Of a stretch of DNA of 64,000 nucleotides, positions 36,216 to 45,901 are shown piece by piece. Below the pieces are notes generated by a model, which worked only from the letters and a program-made list of their open reading frames with translations, was not told the DNA's origin and made no database searches. The DNA comes from CAYMQB01 sp964392665. GTDB lineage: Bacteria > Hydrothermota > E44-bin80. Position 1 is the first letter of the stretch; every line of letters begins with the position of its first letter. A program made the position numbers and the translations under genes. The stretch is from NCBI GenBank assembly GCA_964392665.1, contig CAYMQB010000009.1, forward strand, positions 1 to 64,000, given 5' to 3'.

Positions 36216-37364
36216 TTACTTTTTGTCTTCACTATTAATCAGCAAAGTTATGAAATGCTGAATATCGATTTTTAGAGTTTTATTACTTGTTTTATCGTTC
36301 ATTGCACACCTGAAGTGGATTTCGCATTTCGGACAGGCAACTGTTAGTAAAGCTGCCCCTGTATCCAACGCATCCTGTAATCTCTTCATTTGAATTCTTT
36401 TTGAATATATATCACAGTTAAGCCAGGCACTTGTTCCACAACATAGTGCGTTCGACCTATTCTTTTTCATCTCAACCAGTTCAAGTTCAGGAACTGCTTC
36501 GAGCAATTCTCTTGGTTCTTCATACATACCCATATGTCTGCCCAGTCGGCAGGCATCCTGATAGGTGATCTTCATCTTTTTTGGTTTGAGTGATATTTCC
36601 CCCCTTTTTATGTAAGGTGCAAGGAATGTGCTAATGTGTTCGACTTCAAAATCCAGAGGACCCATATACTTTTCATAATCAATTTTGAATGTGCGGTAAC
36701 CCTCGGCACAGGAAAATATTACTTTTTTTGCACCAGATTTCTTAATTTCCTCTATATTGTGTTTCGCTAACTTAAGGAAATTCTCCTTGTCTCCACCCCA
36801 TATGAGGTCGTGCCCACAGCATCTTTCATTAGGGAGTAAAACGGGTTCTACCCCGATACTGTTTAATAACTTAAGGACACTTCGCGCTGCATCAAGGGTT
36901 TTAACGCCAATATCTGAGAAGAATGCGTCAAAATAAGGAAGGCAACCGACGAAATAGAGTATGTCTCCTTTTGTTTTTATTTTCGCTGATGATGGTATCC
37001 ATTCCATCCTGTTTTGCTGGAGTTTATCGTTTGTCATTATTCTCATTAGAGATTGAAATGCACCACCATGCGAACAAACTGCTTCATGGTCATTTTTCTG
37101 AGCAGCATTTCTGATGGCTTTTGTCATTTCAATGTAGTCAATATCCTGGGGGCAGACTTCGTTACACCTGCCGCAGGTAAGACATGTCCAGATTGAGTTA
37201 TTTTCGAAAAGTGTCTGTTCGTTACCTTTAAGAGCACTTGTGAGAAGTCGTCTTGGTGAATAAGTATTGTTTAATCTTGCAACAGGACATACACTGCTAC
37301 ATCTACCGCATTGAATGCATAAATACGCGCCTGTTTCCCTTATTGCTTTAGTTAGTTTTGCCAC
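36216..37364 (-). CDS. HdrD-like Fe-S oxidoreductase (HdrC and HdrB fused)
   Basis: 382 residues. The N-terminus has two ferredoxin motifs, CIQCGRCSSVCPVAR and CLTCGRCNEVCPQDI. The C-terminus has two CCG domains: FVGCLPYFDAFF ... ERCCGHDL ... CAEGY, and CRLGRHMG ... LCCGTSAWLNCD ... CPKCEIH. This is the HdrD/GlpC/LldE layout, so the protein could be a second disulfide-type reductase site in the complex. The start overlaps the mvhD end by 17 bases. Confidence 0.9.
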   Translation of the reverse strand: MAKLTKAIRETGAYLCIQCGRCSSVCPVARLNNTYSPRRLLTSALKGNEQTLFENNSIWTCLTCGRCNEVCPQDIDYIEMTKAIRNAAQKNDHEAVCSHGGAFQSLMRIMTNDKLQQNRMEWIPSSAKIKTKGDILYFVGCLPYFDAFFSDIGVKTLDAARSVLKLLNSIGVEPVLLPNERCCGHDLIWGGDKENFLKLAKHNIEEIKKSGAKKVIFSCAEGYRTFKIDYEKYMGPLDFEVEHISTFLAPYIKRGEISLKPKKMKITYQDACRLGRHMGMYEEPRELLEAVPELELVEMKKNRSNALCCGTSAWLNCDIYSKRIQMKRLQDALDTGAALLTVACPKCEIHFRCAMNDKTSNKTLKIDIQHFITLLINSEDKK

Positions 37365-37767
37365 AAGGATTTTTCCCTAATTTCTTCACGCCTTCAGTAA
37401 ATTCTCGCATTACCTTTGCAAACTTAGGTGATTCCGCCGCTGAAATCCATTCGAGTCTTAATCTTTCCGGTTCTATCCCAAGGATTTTCGTCATTTTCTC
37501 CAATTTATCGTAATTATCTTTTGCTATTCGTGCACCAAAGAGGTAATGACAATCTTCGAAGTGACAGGTAGTAATGAGAACACCATCGGCACCGAGTTCG
37601 AAAGCTTTAAGAACGAAAGAGGGATTAATTCTTCCCCCACACATTACTCTTACGATTCGAATATTTGAAGGATACTGCATCCTATTTATGCCGGCTCCAT
37701 CAGCAGCCGGATAACTACACCAGTTACAGGCGAAACAAACAATTTTAGGTTCTAATTTATCTTTCAT
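37348..37767 (-). CDS. mvhD: MvhD/FrhD-type electron-transfer Fe-S protein
   Basis: 139 residues. MvhD carries a [2Fe-2S] cluster and passes electrons between an electron donor and HdrA. Cysteines in CFACNWCSYPAAD, VMCGGR and CHFEDCHY are all conserved. No hydrogenase MvhA/MvhG gene is present, so the donor must be something else. The start overlaps the double HdrA gene by 11 bases. A second MvhD domain is fused to the other HdrA. Confidence 0.93.
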   Translation of the reverse strand: MKDKLEPKIVCFACNWCSYPAADGAGINRMQYPSNIRIVRVMCGGRINPSFVLKAFELGADGVLITTCHFEDCHYLFGARIAKDNYDKLEKMTKILGIEPERLRLEWISAAESPKFAKVMREFTEGVKKLGKNPCGKTN

Positions 37768-40700
37768 AAAGGAGTGCTTTAAGCGTTGCCTCTATCTGTT
37801 TATCGGTAAAGTGATGCATACCAGCTGCACCTGTTGGACAAACCGAAGCACAGACTCCACATCCTTTGCAAAGTGCCGAGTTGACCTGTGCGACTTTTAT
37901 TCCCGGTTCTTTTTCGGTTATTTCTATTGCATGAAACTCACAAAGCTCTGCACATACTCCGCATCCCCTGCAGAAATTCTCATTGATGAATGAGGTTATT
38001 GGTTCCATAGTTATCTTGCCTTTCGAGAGCAATGAAGCTATTTTTGAACCAACAGCGGAAGCCTGAGCAATGGAATCTGCTATGTCTTTCGGAAATTGTG
38101 TGCATCCGGCAAGAAAAATTCCATCGACGTTTGTTTCAACGGGTCCGAACTTCGGGTGTCTCTCCATAAAAAACCTATCCGCACTTCTGGGTATCTTTAA
38201 AAGCTCGGCAAGTTCTTCGCTCTCCCGGAGTTTTGGTACCATACCGCAGGATAATACGAGAGCATCTACATTAAGTATAAGTTCTTTTTGCAATGGTTTG
38301 CTTACAATAGTGATAGTCTCTGCTTTATTCTTTCCTTCTACGATAGGCTTGTTGTTCTCATCATACCTGAGGAATAAAACCCCCATCTCCCTTGCCTTTC
38401 TGTACATCCTTTCTGCGCCTTTGCTATATACTCTGATATCCCTATAGTATATCACCACATTTATATTATGCCGGCGTAAAGAGATTGCTTGCTTTATTGC
38501 AGCCTGACAACAATATCTTGAGCATCCGGGGTTTCCCCCTCCTTCACCCCTTGAACCAACACACTGTATATAGGCAACGGTATCGGGTTTTTCTCCATTA
38601 ATTTCGATGTTTCCGTTTCCAAGTAGTATTTTTTCCATTTCCATATTTGTAATAACATTTCCAAATTTACCATAAAAGAATTTACCCTCAGGATTATATA
38701 GGTCGGCACCAATTGCAACTACTATTGCACCAACCTTCAATTCCTTCTCTTCCGTACCTTTGGAAACCTTTTTCTGGAGTGTAGCCTTAAAGTGACCGAC
38801 AAAACCTTCTAACTTCTTAAGTTCTGTTTCCTGTAAAACGATTACTTTTGTTTTTTTAAGTACACTTAACCTTTCATCTATTAGCTCACTGCCTGATTTG
38901 CCGCTCGGATATGTTGATGCAAGTTCTCTAACCCTGCCTCCCAATTTTTCTGACTTTTCTATGAGATAAACCTTGAAGTTCCTTGTCGAAAGGTCTATTG
39001 CCGTCTCTATACCAGCTATTCCTCCTCCAAGGATGAGTACATCCTGCCCAACTTCTATCTCTCTTGGTTCAAGAGGTTGTAGTTCTCTGGAACGTGCAAC
39101 CCCCATTCGAATAAGGTCTTTTGCTTTTACCATTGCTTCTTCAGGTTCCTGTGTGTGAACCCATGAACAATGGTCTCTTATGTTTACCATTTCGAATAGA
39201 TATGGATTGAGTCCGACCTTTCTCACATTTTCCCTAAATACAGGTTCATGTGTTTTGGGGGTACAGGCAGCAACCACAACCCTTGTGAGGTTATACTCCT
39301 TTATGGCATCCTGTATGTCGCGCTGGTTTGCTTCGGAACAGGCGAACAGAAGATCAGTGGAGTAAACCACATTTTTTAGTTTGTCGGCGTACAGAGCAAG
39401 TTCTTTGCAGTCAAGAAGCCCTGAAATATTCAGTCCACAGTGACAAACAAAAACCCCGACGCGGATTTCTCCTTCCGTATTGATTTCTTCGATTTCTTCT
39501 TTTTTTCTTTCAAGTTTATAATCACTGACTGCTACGGAAGCTTTCAATGCAGCGCCACAGGCTTCAGCAATAGAATCGGTTATGTCCTTTGGGACAGTAG
39601 CGGAGCCACAAAGATATATACCTTTTTTCGTAGATTCCATAGGTCTTGAACAGGAATCCATCATAGCGAAAAATCCATCGTCATCTATTTGTATTCCAAG
39701 CACTTTAGCCAGGCTGTCCGTACCTTCGTGTGGAACAAGTGCCGAAGAAAGAACTGCAAGGTCTACATTGATTTCCTTTATTTCTGCGGTTTCGGTATTT
39801 TCGTATGAGAGAATGAGGTTACCGGTATGGGGATCTTCCACAATCTTCGATGGTTTACTTCTAATATATTTTACCCCTTCATCCAGAGAACGATTGTAAA
39901 ATTCGTCAAATCCTTTTCCAAAAGCTCTTATATCAATGTAAAAAACGATAATTTCTGCATCAGAGAAAAATTCTCTGACTATCAAGCTATCCTTGATAGC
40001 ATTCATGCAGCATATGCGACTGCAATAACTGATATCCCTTTTTTCATTTCGAGAACCAACGCATTGTATAAAGGCAATTCTTTTGGGTGATTTTCCATCC
40101 GTTATTCGTTTGAGTTCACCCCTGGTTGGTCCGCCAGCAGATAGTATTCTCTCAAGTTCTAAGCTTGTAACTACATTTTTGAATCTCGTATAACCGTATT
40201 CACTTGCCTCTCGTGGATCGTAGTAATCATTACCTGTTGCAACGATGACTGAGCCCACATTTACATTTATTGTTCTATCTACATCATCATAGTCTATGCA
40301 GTTAGGTTTACAGGCTTCCTGACATTTTGAACAGGCAAGGGGTAATGTACCAAGACAATCGTCAGCATTTCTAATGTAAGCGGATGGCACTGCTTGCGGG
40401 AAGGGGCGATAAATAGCTTTTCTGATTCCGAGACCGACCTCAAATTCGCTTGGTTTCACGACAGGACAAACCCTTTCGCAATCCCCACAACCTGTGCACT
40501 TATCAATGTCGATATATCTTGCTTTTTTAAGGATAGTTACGTGGAAATCACCTTCATTGCCGTCAAGCTCTACTACTTCACTATTAGTTAGGAGTTCAAT
40601 TCCTGGATGTCGACCGACATCCATCATTTTAGGTCCAAGAATTCATATTGCACAATCCATAGATGGAAATGTTTTGTCGAGTTGTGCCATTTTTCCACCT

Positions 40701-40843
40701 ACTGTTGGACTTTTTTCTACAAGGTAGATCTTGAAGTCTTGTTCGGCAAGGTCAAGAGCCGCTTGAGAGCCTGCAATACCTCCGCCGATGATAAGAATAC
40801 CTTTTTTTTTTTTATTTTTGCTTGATTCCATACTGGTATCCAT
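37757..40843 (-). CDS. hdrA: double-length HdrA with one selenocysteine
   Basis: 1,028 residues if UGA at 40643-40645 is read as Sec (residue 67). ATG 40843 inside korC is chosen; ATG 40831 is possible. Module 1 (1-455) starts straight at the FAD fold GGGIAG, then D-C-A-I-U-ILGPKMMDVG, ferredoxin motif CTGCGDCERVCP (116), CLGTLPLACSKC (163) and a CX12CX3CC cluster (261, 274, 278, 279). Module 2 (from about 458) has the HdrA N-terminal CxC (VCHCG), a second FAD fold, a second CX12CX3CC cluster (QCVGS ... CSRYCC) and a C-terminal 2[4Fe-4S] domain. Module 2 has SGKSG where the CxxC should be. Confidence 0.87.
40605..40642 (-). promoter_or_regulatory. putative bacterial SECIS hairpin of the double hdrA
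   Basis: GGATGTC-GGTC-GACATCC at 40605-40622, a perfect 7-bp stem with GGUC loop beginning 27 bases after the UGA. It is base-for-base the same hairpin, at the same distance, as in the other hdrA gene. Confidence 0.65.
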
Positions 40844-41345
40844 TATCAAATGCTTTGAGGTTAAGCTCTTTGAATCTCTCAGGTACGGATTCGGGTATTG
40901 TTTTCTTCATCGATTCTACGGTTACTACTTCTGTGATGGCGGTGAGGAAACCGAGCATTACAACATTTGCGATAATACGATTTCCCAGTTCTTCGGCAAA
41001 TTTCGTTGACGGAATCGAAAAATATTTTATTTTTTCTGATTTTTTCGGTTTGACAAGGTCGGTATCATAAAGAAGTAATCCATCGTTTTTCAATTCTTGT
41101 ATGAACTTATCGTATCCTTTCTGTGACATAGCAACTAAAATATCGGATTTTACAACGTAGGGATAGAGGACTCTATCATCTGAAATTACAAGTTGAGAGC
41201 TACATGCCCCACCTCTTGCTTCCGGTCCGAAAGACTGATTCATTGTAGCGGATTTATTGTCATAGATTGAAGCCGCTCTTCCTATGATGATTCCCGATCT
41301 AATAATTCCCTGTCCTCCAAATCCTGCAAATCTAATCTCTGTCAA
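40812..41345 (-). CDS. korC: 2-oxoacid:ferredoxin oxidoreductase gamma subunit
   Basis: 177 residues. Gamma subunit of the POR/KOR family, with the opening FAGFGGQGIIRSG, PEARGGACSSQ and a C-terminal NVVMLGFL. Overlaps korB2 by 14 bases at its start, and its stop lies inside the hdrA start region, next to a run of 12 A. It is the only gamma subunit in the locus, so it may serve both alpha/beta pairs. The exact oxoacid is unknown. Confidence 0.93.
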   Translation of the reverse strand: MTEIRFAGFGGQGIIRSGIIIGRAASIYDNKSATMNQSFGPEARGGACSSQLVISDDRVLYPYVVKSDILVAMSQKGYDKFIQELKNDGLLLYDTDLVKPKKSEKIKYFSIPSTKFAEELGNRIIANVVMLGFLTAITEVVTVESMKKTIPESVPERFKELNLKAFDNGYQYGIKQK

Positions 41346-42099
41346 TTTTTCCCCCGTATGGCACGAATTTATTACCCATTACTTCAGAAAGACGAGCGTT
41401 GTATGAATCCAGGAATGTTAGTCGTTTTCTTTCGATAAACTCTCCAACGATTATTTTCTTTCCGGTTTTTATCTCAAGATTTTGGGTGTCTTCTCCGTTT
41501 TTTACTTCTGAATTCTTATAACAGAAATTTATCAGTTCAGATTCGTTTTCCAACGCATCTACTCCTGCAAAGTAGTGTCCTCCAGGAGCAATTACTTCTA
41601 TTACGGATAAACCCTCTTTCGTCATTGCTTTCAGCAAAGAATCGGTTAGTTGTTTAGTATGCAAAGCAGTCCATCTTGCGACGAAGACAGCCCCACAGGA
41701 TTTTGCGATATGGGGAATGTTAAATGGTCTTTCGAAATTCGAATAGGTAGAAAACATGTAGGCAGGAGATTGTTCTCCGGATTTTGTTGGATAAACGAAG
41801 TTATTGATACAAATTGCTATAAGGTTCATATTTCTTCTTCCGGCATGCACAAGGTGATTTCCACCCAATGTAGCCAAATCTCCAACCAGGGAGATTACCT
41901 GCAAGTCAGGATTACCGAGTTTTAAACCTGTTCCAAAAGCAACTGATCTCCCTCTATGTGTGTTTATAAAATCAACTTCCAGCGGTTTTATCGCTTCTGG
42001 TGTATAAAAGACATCGGATACTAAACAAACCTTGTCCATATTTATATTCGATTTCTTCAGAGCGTCGTTCAGCGCTTCCAGAATGGGATATTTTTTCAT
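41332..42099 (-). CDS. korB: 2-oxoacid oxidoreductase beta-like subunit, degenerate
   Basis: 255 residues. Clearly a KorB homologue from residue 45 onward (THRGRSVAFGTGLKLGNPDLQV, GGNHLVHAGRRN, INNFVYP), but the N-terminus lacks the CPGCG motif that ligates the proximal [4Fe-4S] cluster. The thiamine-diphosphate motif GDGD is GDLA. The start is fixed by the TAATGA overlap with korA2, and no upstream in-frame extension restores the cysteines. It may be a structural or regulatory subunit. Confidence 0.85.
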   Translation of the reverse strand: MKKYPILEALNDALKKSNINMDKVCLVSDVFYTPEAIKPLEVDFINTHRGRSVAFGTGLKLGNPDLQVISLVGDLATLGGNHLVHAGRRNMNLIAICINNFVYPTKSGEQSPAYMFSTYSNFERPFNIPHIAKSCGAVFVARWTALHTKQLTDSLLKAMTKEGLSVIEVIAPGGHYFAGVDALENESELINFCYKNSEVKNGEDTQNLEIKTGKKIIVGEFIERKRLTFLDSYNARLSEVMGNKFVPYGGKIDRD

Positions 42100-43406
42100 T
42101 ACTTTGCTCCGCTTCCAAAGATTTGTCTTTCCAGGACAGTTGCGAATTCAAAAACGCCATTGTATCTTTTCTTTTCTTTTGCTACCTGTTTTATTGCCGC
42201 CAGTATGTCATCCGGACTATGAACCGATCCACCACCATGAGGAACCAGAATGACATTGGAATTACCGTGCGTACATCTCTCTACTTCAAACACGATTTGC
42301 CCATAGTTGATTTCGGGCACTACGAAACCTTTCACCTTTTTAGAGAGCTCGACTATTCTTTTATCGGGAAACGGCCATACGGTTACGAGCCGGAGATTTC
42401 CCACTTTTATACCCGCTTTTCTTGCAAGTTCAATTGCTCTGATTGCAACTCTTGAAGTTATACCATATGAAATAACGACAACTTCGGCGTCATCCAGCCC
42501 TTCTTCTTTTAATTCGATGATTTTATCTGCGTTGACCCTTATTTTATCAACTAATCTTTTTGCTGAAGATTTGTGTTTTCCTTCTATTAAGTCTTTAATG
42601 GATACAGGATAGCCTTTTTCGTTATGTTCAAGCGCAGAGATGTAAAGTTTATAGCCGTCACCGGCTTTGACCATCGGTGGAACAAGGTCTTTATCCGGTT
42701 TATAAGGTGCATAATCGCTCTTTTTACCTTTAAACCACCTTCTTGGTTCTATTGGGATTTCACTGGCTTCGGGGATTATTACCTTTTCGGTCATATGTCC
42801 AACACACTCATCCGACATAAGCATCACAGGACATCTGTATTTCTCTGCAAGGTTGAAGGCTTTTACCGTAAAATCGAAACTTTCCTGCGGAGAATCCGGA
42901 GAGAGAGTAATAACTTCGTAATCCCCTTGAGAACCCCATCTTGCCTGCATCATATCGGCCTGTCCCGTACTTGTCGGTACTCCTGTGGATGGTCCTCCTC
43001 GCTGGATGTTGATTATAACGAAAGGAAGTTCAAGCATTGCTCCTAATCCTATGGTTTCCATCATAAGTGAGAATCCGGGTCCGGAGGTTATGGTCATTGC
43101 TTTTCTACCGGATAGGGAAGCACCCATAACCGAGGATATCGAACCAAGTTCATCCTCCATCTGGATGAATATTGCTCCTACCTGCGGAGCTCTTTTTGCG
43201 AAGGCTTCCGCAGCCTCGGTCGATGGAGTAATGGGATAACCTCCAAGGAATTTACAGCCTGCAGCGAGAGCTCCTTCAGCGGCTGCAACATCTCCGTCTA
43301 TGTAGAAAACGCCAGTGCGCACATCCTTGGGATTGGCTTTCAATTGCAACCTCCCTCTTTCTCCATATACGTCAATCCTTTCTTCTTTGTCTTTTATGCA
43401 TTTCAT
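42099..43406 (-). CDS. korA: 2-oxoacid:ferredoxin oxidoreductase alpha subunit, second copy
   Basis: 435 residues. Alpha chain with GDVAAAEGALAAGCKFLGGYPITPSTEAAE (read in parts), FIQMEDELGSISSVMGAS and TSGPGFSLM, the substrate-pocket signatures of KGOR-type enzymes. The typical fused gamma domain is absent. It is separated from korB1 by 48 bases that contain a fragment of the dispersed ACAGAGA repeat, and no strong ribosome site is seen. Adjacent to the degenerate korB2. Confidence 0.92.
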   Translation of the reverse strand: MKCIKDKEERIDVYGERGRLQLKANPKDVRTGVFYIDGDVAAAEGALAAGCKFLGGYPITPSTEAAEAFAKRAPQVGAIFIQMEDELGSISSVMGASLSGRKAMTITSGPGFSLMMETIGLGAMLELPFVIINIQRGGPSTGVPTSTGQADMMQARWGSQGDYEVITLSPDSPQESFDFTVKAFNLAEKYRCPVMLMSDECVGHMTEKVIIPEASEIPIEPRRWFKGKKSDYAPYKPDKDLVPPMVKAGDGYKLYISALEHNEKGYPVSIKDLIEGKHKSSAKRLVDKIRVNADKIIELKEEGLDDAEVVVISYGITSRVAIRAIELARKAGIKVGNLRLVTVWPFPDKRIVELSKKVKGFVVPEINYGQIVFEVERCTHGNSNVILVPHGGGSVHSPDDILAAIKQVAKEKKRYNGVFEFATVLERQIFGSGAK

Positions 43407-43454
43407 TTTTGGAGCACAAGAAAAATAATCTTTTCTCTGTGGACTCTGCGGTTT

Positions 43455-44270
43455 TCATTTTCCAAGCCATTTTTTATAGGATTCTATATATGTGGGTCTT
43501 TCTCTGTCAACGAATTTTCCCACTATTATTTCTTTTTGATAGTCGATATGAAGATTGTCGGTTGACTCCCCGTGTTTAATCACTGAATTCTCATGATAGA
43601 ATTTCATCATATCGAGACCATCACCGAGTCTATTTATTCTCGAGTAATATTGTGCACAGGGAGATATCACTTCGACAAAGGAAAATCCAGGCTTATTTAA
43701 TGCTTCATATATTGAATTTGTTAATCTTCTGATATGTAGGGCGGTCCATCTTGCTACGTATACCGCACCTGCTGCTTCAACTATCTGTGGAATATTGGAT
43801 GGAGGTTCGAAGTTTCCATATGGAGATGTGGTGGTATATGCTGTAAGAGGTGTGGTGGGTGCAACCTGACCACCTGTCATTGCATATATGAAGTTATTAA
43901 CACATACTACGGTCATATCGATATTTCTTCTTGCAGCGTGAATGAGATGATTTCCGCCTATTGATACCAGATCTCCATCTCCGGAAACTACGACTACTTT
44001 TAATTCAGGATTCGCAAGTTTAAGACCCGTTGCAAATGGGATTGCACGACCGTGTGTTGTATGGAAGGAATCAAGTTTGATGTAGCCGGCAAATCTACCG
44101 GTACAACCAATTCCCGAGACAACAGAAACCTTTTCTTCATCGAGTTTTGCTTTTTCCATTGCAGCTACAAATGCGGAAGCCACCAAACCTATTCCACAAC
44201 CAGGACACCAGATATGTGGAATTCTGTCCATCCTGAGATAAAAATCCATCGGGTGTTTTATTTCTTTCAT
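43455..44270 (-). CDS. korB: 2-oxoacid:ferredoxin oxidoreductase beta subunit
   Basis: 271 residues. TPP-binding beta chain with an intact IWCPGCGIG cluster motif (about residue 20), GIGCTGR, the TPP/Mg motif SGDGDLVSIGGNHLIHAARRN (read in parts) and VNNFIYAMTGGQVAPTTP. The start overlaps the korA1 stop as ATGA. With korA1, korD and korC this should form an active ferredoxin-reducing enzyme for a 2-oxoacid such as 2-oxoglutarate. Confidence 0.94.
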   Translation of the reverse strand: MKEIKHPMDFYLRMDRIPHIWCPGCGIGLVASAFVAAMEKAKLDEEKVSVVSGIGCTGRFAGYIKLDSFHTTHGRAIPFATGLKLANPELKVVVVSGDGDLVSIGGNHLIHAARRNIDMTVVCVNNFIYAMTGGQVAPTTPLTAYTTTSPYGNFEPPSNIPQIVEAAGAVYVARWTALHIRRLTNSIYEALNKPGFSFVEVISPCAQYYSRINRLGDGLDMMKFYHENSVIKHGESTDNLHIDYQKEIIVGKFVDRERPTYIESYKKWLGK

Positions 44271-45427
44271 TTCGCTAAATCCTTTATTACATCAACGATA
44301 GGTTCTGGATTCTGCAAATCCTTGTTTTTATATTCAATGAACTTTATTTCGGCATTTCCGTAGTTACATCTTTGTACCTCGAGATATACCTGACCATAGT
44401 TCATTTCGGGAACTATAAAGGTTTTGATTTTTTTGGATAATTCTCTTATACGTTTATCCGGGAAGGGCCATACGGTAATAAGCCTTAAATTTCCTACTTT
44501 TTTCCCCTCTTTTCTAACTTTTTCTACTACTTTATTTGCAGTTCTAGATAAGGAACCGTAAGAAAGAATAGCAATATCCGCATCGGCAATTTGATTTTCT
44601 TCCACTTTGGTAATATTGTCCACTTCATTGCGTATTTTTCTAACAAGACGATGGACATTCCACTCCTGGGTTTGTTCATTCATAACAGGATAACCTCTCT
44701 TGTCATGGGTCAATCCTGTAATGTGAAACTTGTATCCTTCACCTGCATTTACCATTGGTGGGACGAGGTCCTTATCAAAGTCGAAAGGTAGGTATTTATT
44801 TTTCGCGCCGGTGAAATGTTTTCGTGGTATAAATTCTATTTCGCTTGCTTTTGGTATAATTACCTGCTCAACCTTTTTTGCAAGGAACTCGTCAGAAAGA
44901 ACTAAAACCGGAGTTCGGTATTTCTCCGACATATTGAATGCATCGATAGTTAGTGAAAACATTTCCTGCGCTGAATTCGGGCAAAATGCTATGATTTCGT
45001 AGTCTCCATGAGAGCCCCAACGTGCCTGCATTATATCTCCAGAAGAAGGAGCATTCGGTATTCCTTCGGACGGTCCCCTTCTTTGAAAATCTACGATTAC
45101 ACAGGGAGTTTCCAGCATCACACCCAGTCCCAGGTGTTCCATCATAAGTGATAATCCCGGTCCAGAGGTAACCGTCATTGCTCTTTTGCCTGCCCACGAT
45201 GCTCCAAGAACTGCGGAAAGAACGGAAATCTCGTCTTCCATCTGGATGAAAACGGCATCGACATCTTTTGCTCTTTCGGTATATCTTTTTATAACTCCTA
45301 TAGATGGTGAAATTGGGTAAGCGGAGAGGAACCTGCATCCTGCAGCAAGAGCTCCTTCGGCACATGCCTGACCACCATTTAGCTTGTGGGTTCCGGTCAA
45401 TACGGCTTTGGGGTTGGTTTTTACCAT
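44267..45427 (-). CDS. korA: 2-oxoacid:ferredoxin oxidoreductase alpha subunit
   Basis: 386 residues. Alpha chain: GGQACAEGALAAGCRFLSAYPISPSIG (read in parts), FIQMEDEISVLSAVLGAS, TSGPGLSLMMEHLGLGVM and LRLITVWPFPDKRI. ATG start directly abuts the korD stop. The closest paralogue is korA2 in the same operon. Confidence 0.93.
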   Translation of the reverse strand: MVKTNPKAVLTGTHKLNGGQACAEGALAAGCRFLSAYPISPSIGVIKRYTERAKDVDAVFIQMEDEISVLSAVLGASWAGKRAMTVTSGPGLSLMMEHLGLGVMLETPCVIVDFQRRGPSEGIPNAPSSGDIMQARWGSHGDYEIIAFCPNSAQEMFSLTIDAFNMSEKYRTPVLVLSDEFLAKKVEQVIIPKASEIEFIPRKHFTGAKNKYLPFDFDKDLVPPMVNAGEGYKFHITGLTHDKRGYPVMNEQTQEWNVHRLVRKIRNEVDNITKVEENQIADADIAILSYGSLSRTANKVVEKVRKEGKKVGNLRLITVWPFPDKRIRELSKKIKTFIVPEMNYGQVYLEVQRCNYGNAEIKFIEYKNKDLQNPEPIVDVIKDLAK

Positions 45428-45709
45428 TTATCCTTCAGTTACCTTCTTTGTTTTCTTTTTCTCTCTGCTGAAGATTGCGAAATCGGGACAGATCATTTCA
45501 CATAATCCACAATTTAAGCAGTCATCTGGTTTCTTCACATAAGGTGGATGATATCCCAGTTCATTGAACTCTTCGGAAGTTTCGAGCACATCATTAGGAC
45601 AGTATTGCACACAGAAACCACAACCTTTGCATCTGTCACTGAATATAATTACTTCACCTTTAGGGATTTCTATTTCGTCTATATCTAACGGTTTTCTCCA
45701 GAATTTCAC
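45428..45709 (-). CDS. korD: 2-oxoacid oxidoreductase delta subunit (2[4Fe-4S] ferredoxin)
   Basis: 93 residues from GTG 45709. Two cluster motifs, CKGCGFCVQYCPND and CLNCGLCEMICPDF. It accepts electrons from the TPP-bound substrate through KorB. First gene of the KOR/Hdr operon, which continues without a promoter-sized gap to 32413. Confidence 0.93.
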   Translation of the reverse strand: MKFWRKPLDIDEIEIPKGEVIIFSDRCKGCGFCVQYCPNDVLETSEEFNELGYHPPYVKKPDDCLNCGLCEMICPDFAIFSREKKKTKKVTEG

Positions 45710-45781
45710 AATTATAACCTAATATGTTTGTTGTCTACAATTTTAGCCATTTCATATATAATGAGGCACATAATAGACTCA

Positions 45782-45810
45782 TTCTTAGATTAAAAAGATA
45801 TGTTTGTCAA
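45782..45810 (-). promoter_or_regulatory. promoter of the KOR/Hdr operon
   Basis: TTGACA (45805-45810), 17-base spacer, TAAGAA (45782-45787) on the minus strand. The leader is about 66 bases. No other convincing promoter was seen between here and the end of the operon. Confidence 0.65.
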
Positions 45811-45901
45811 GGAAAAAATGAGAAATTTTTCACAAAGTCAAAAAATATTATTAGAATTCAGCAAGGTGAATTATACAATTCTTAAATTGTAGTGAAAATC
45901 T

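Noticed and set aside
44892..45365. 157-codon open frame inside korA1
   Set aside because: Same strand, different frame, Arg/Cys/Ser-rich composition and no homology-like motifs; a shadow of korA1.
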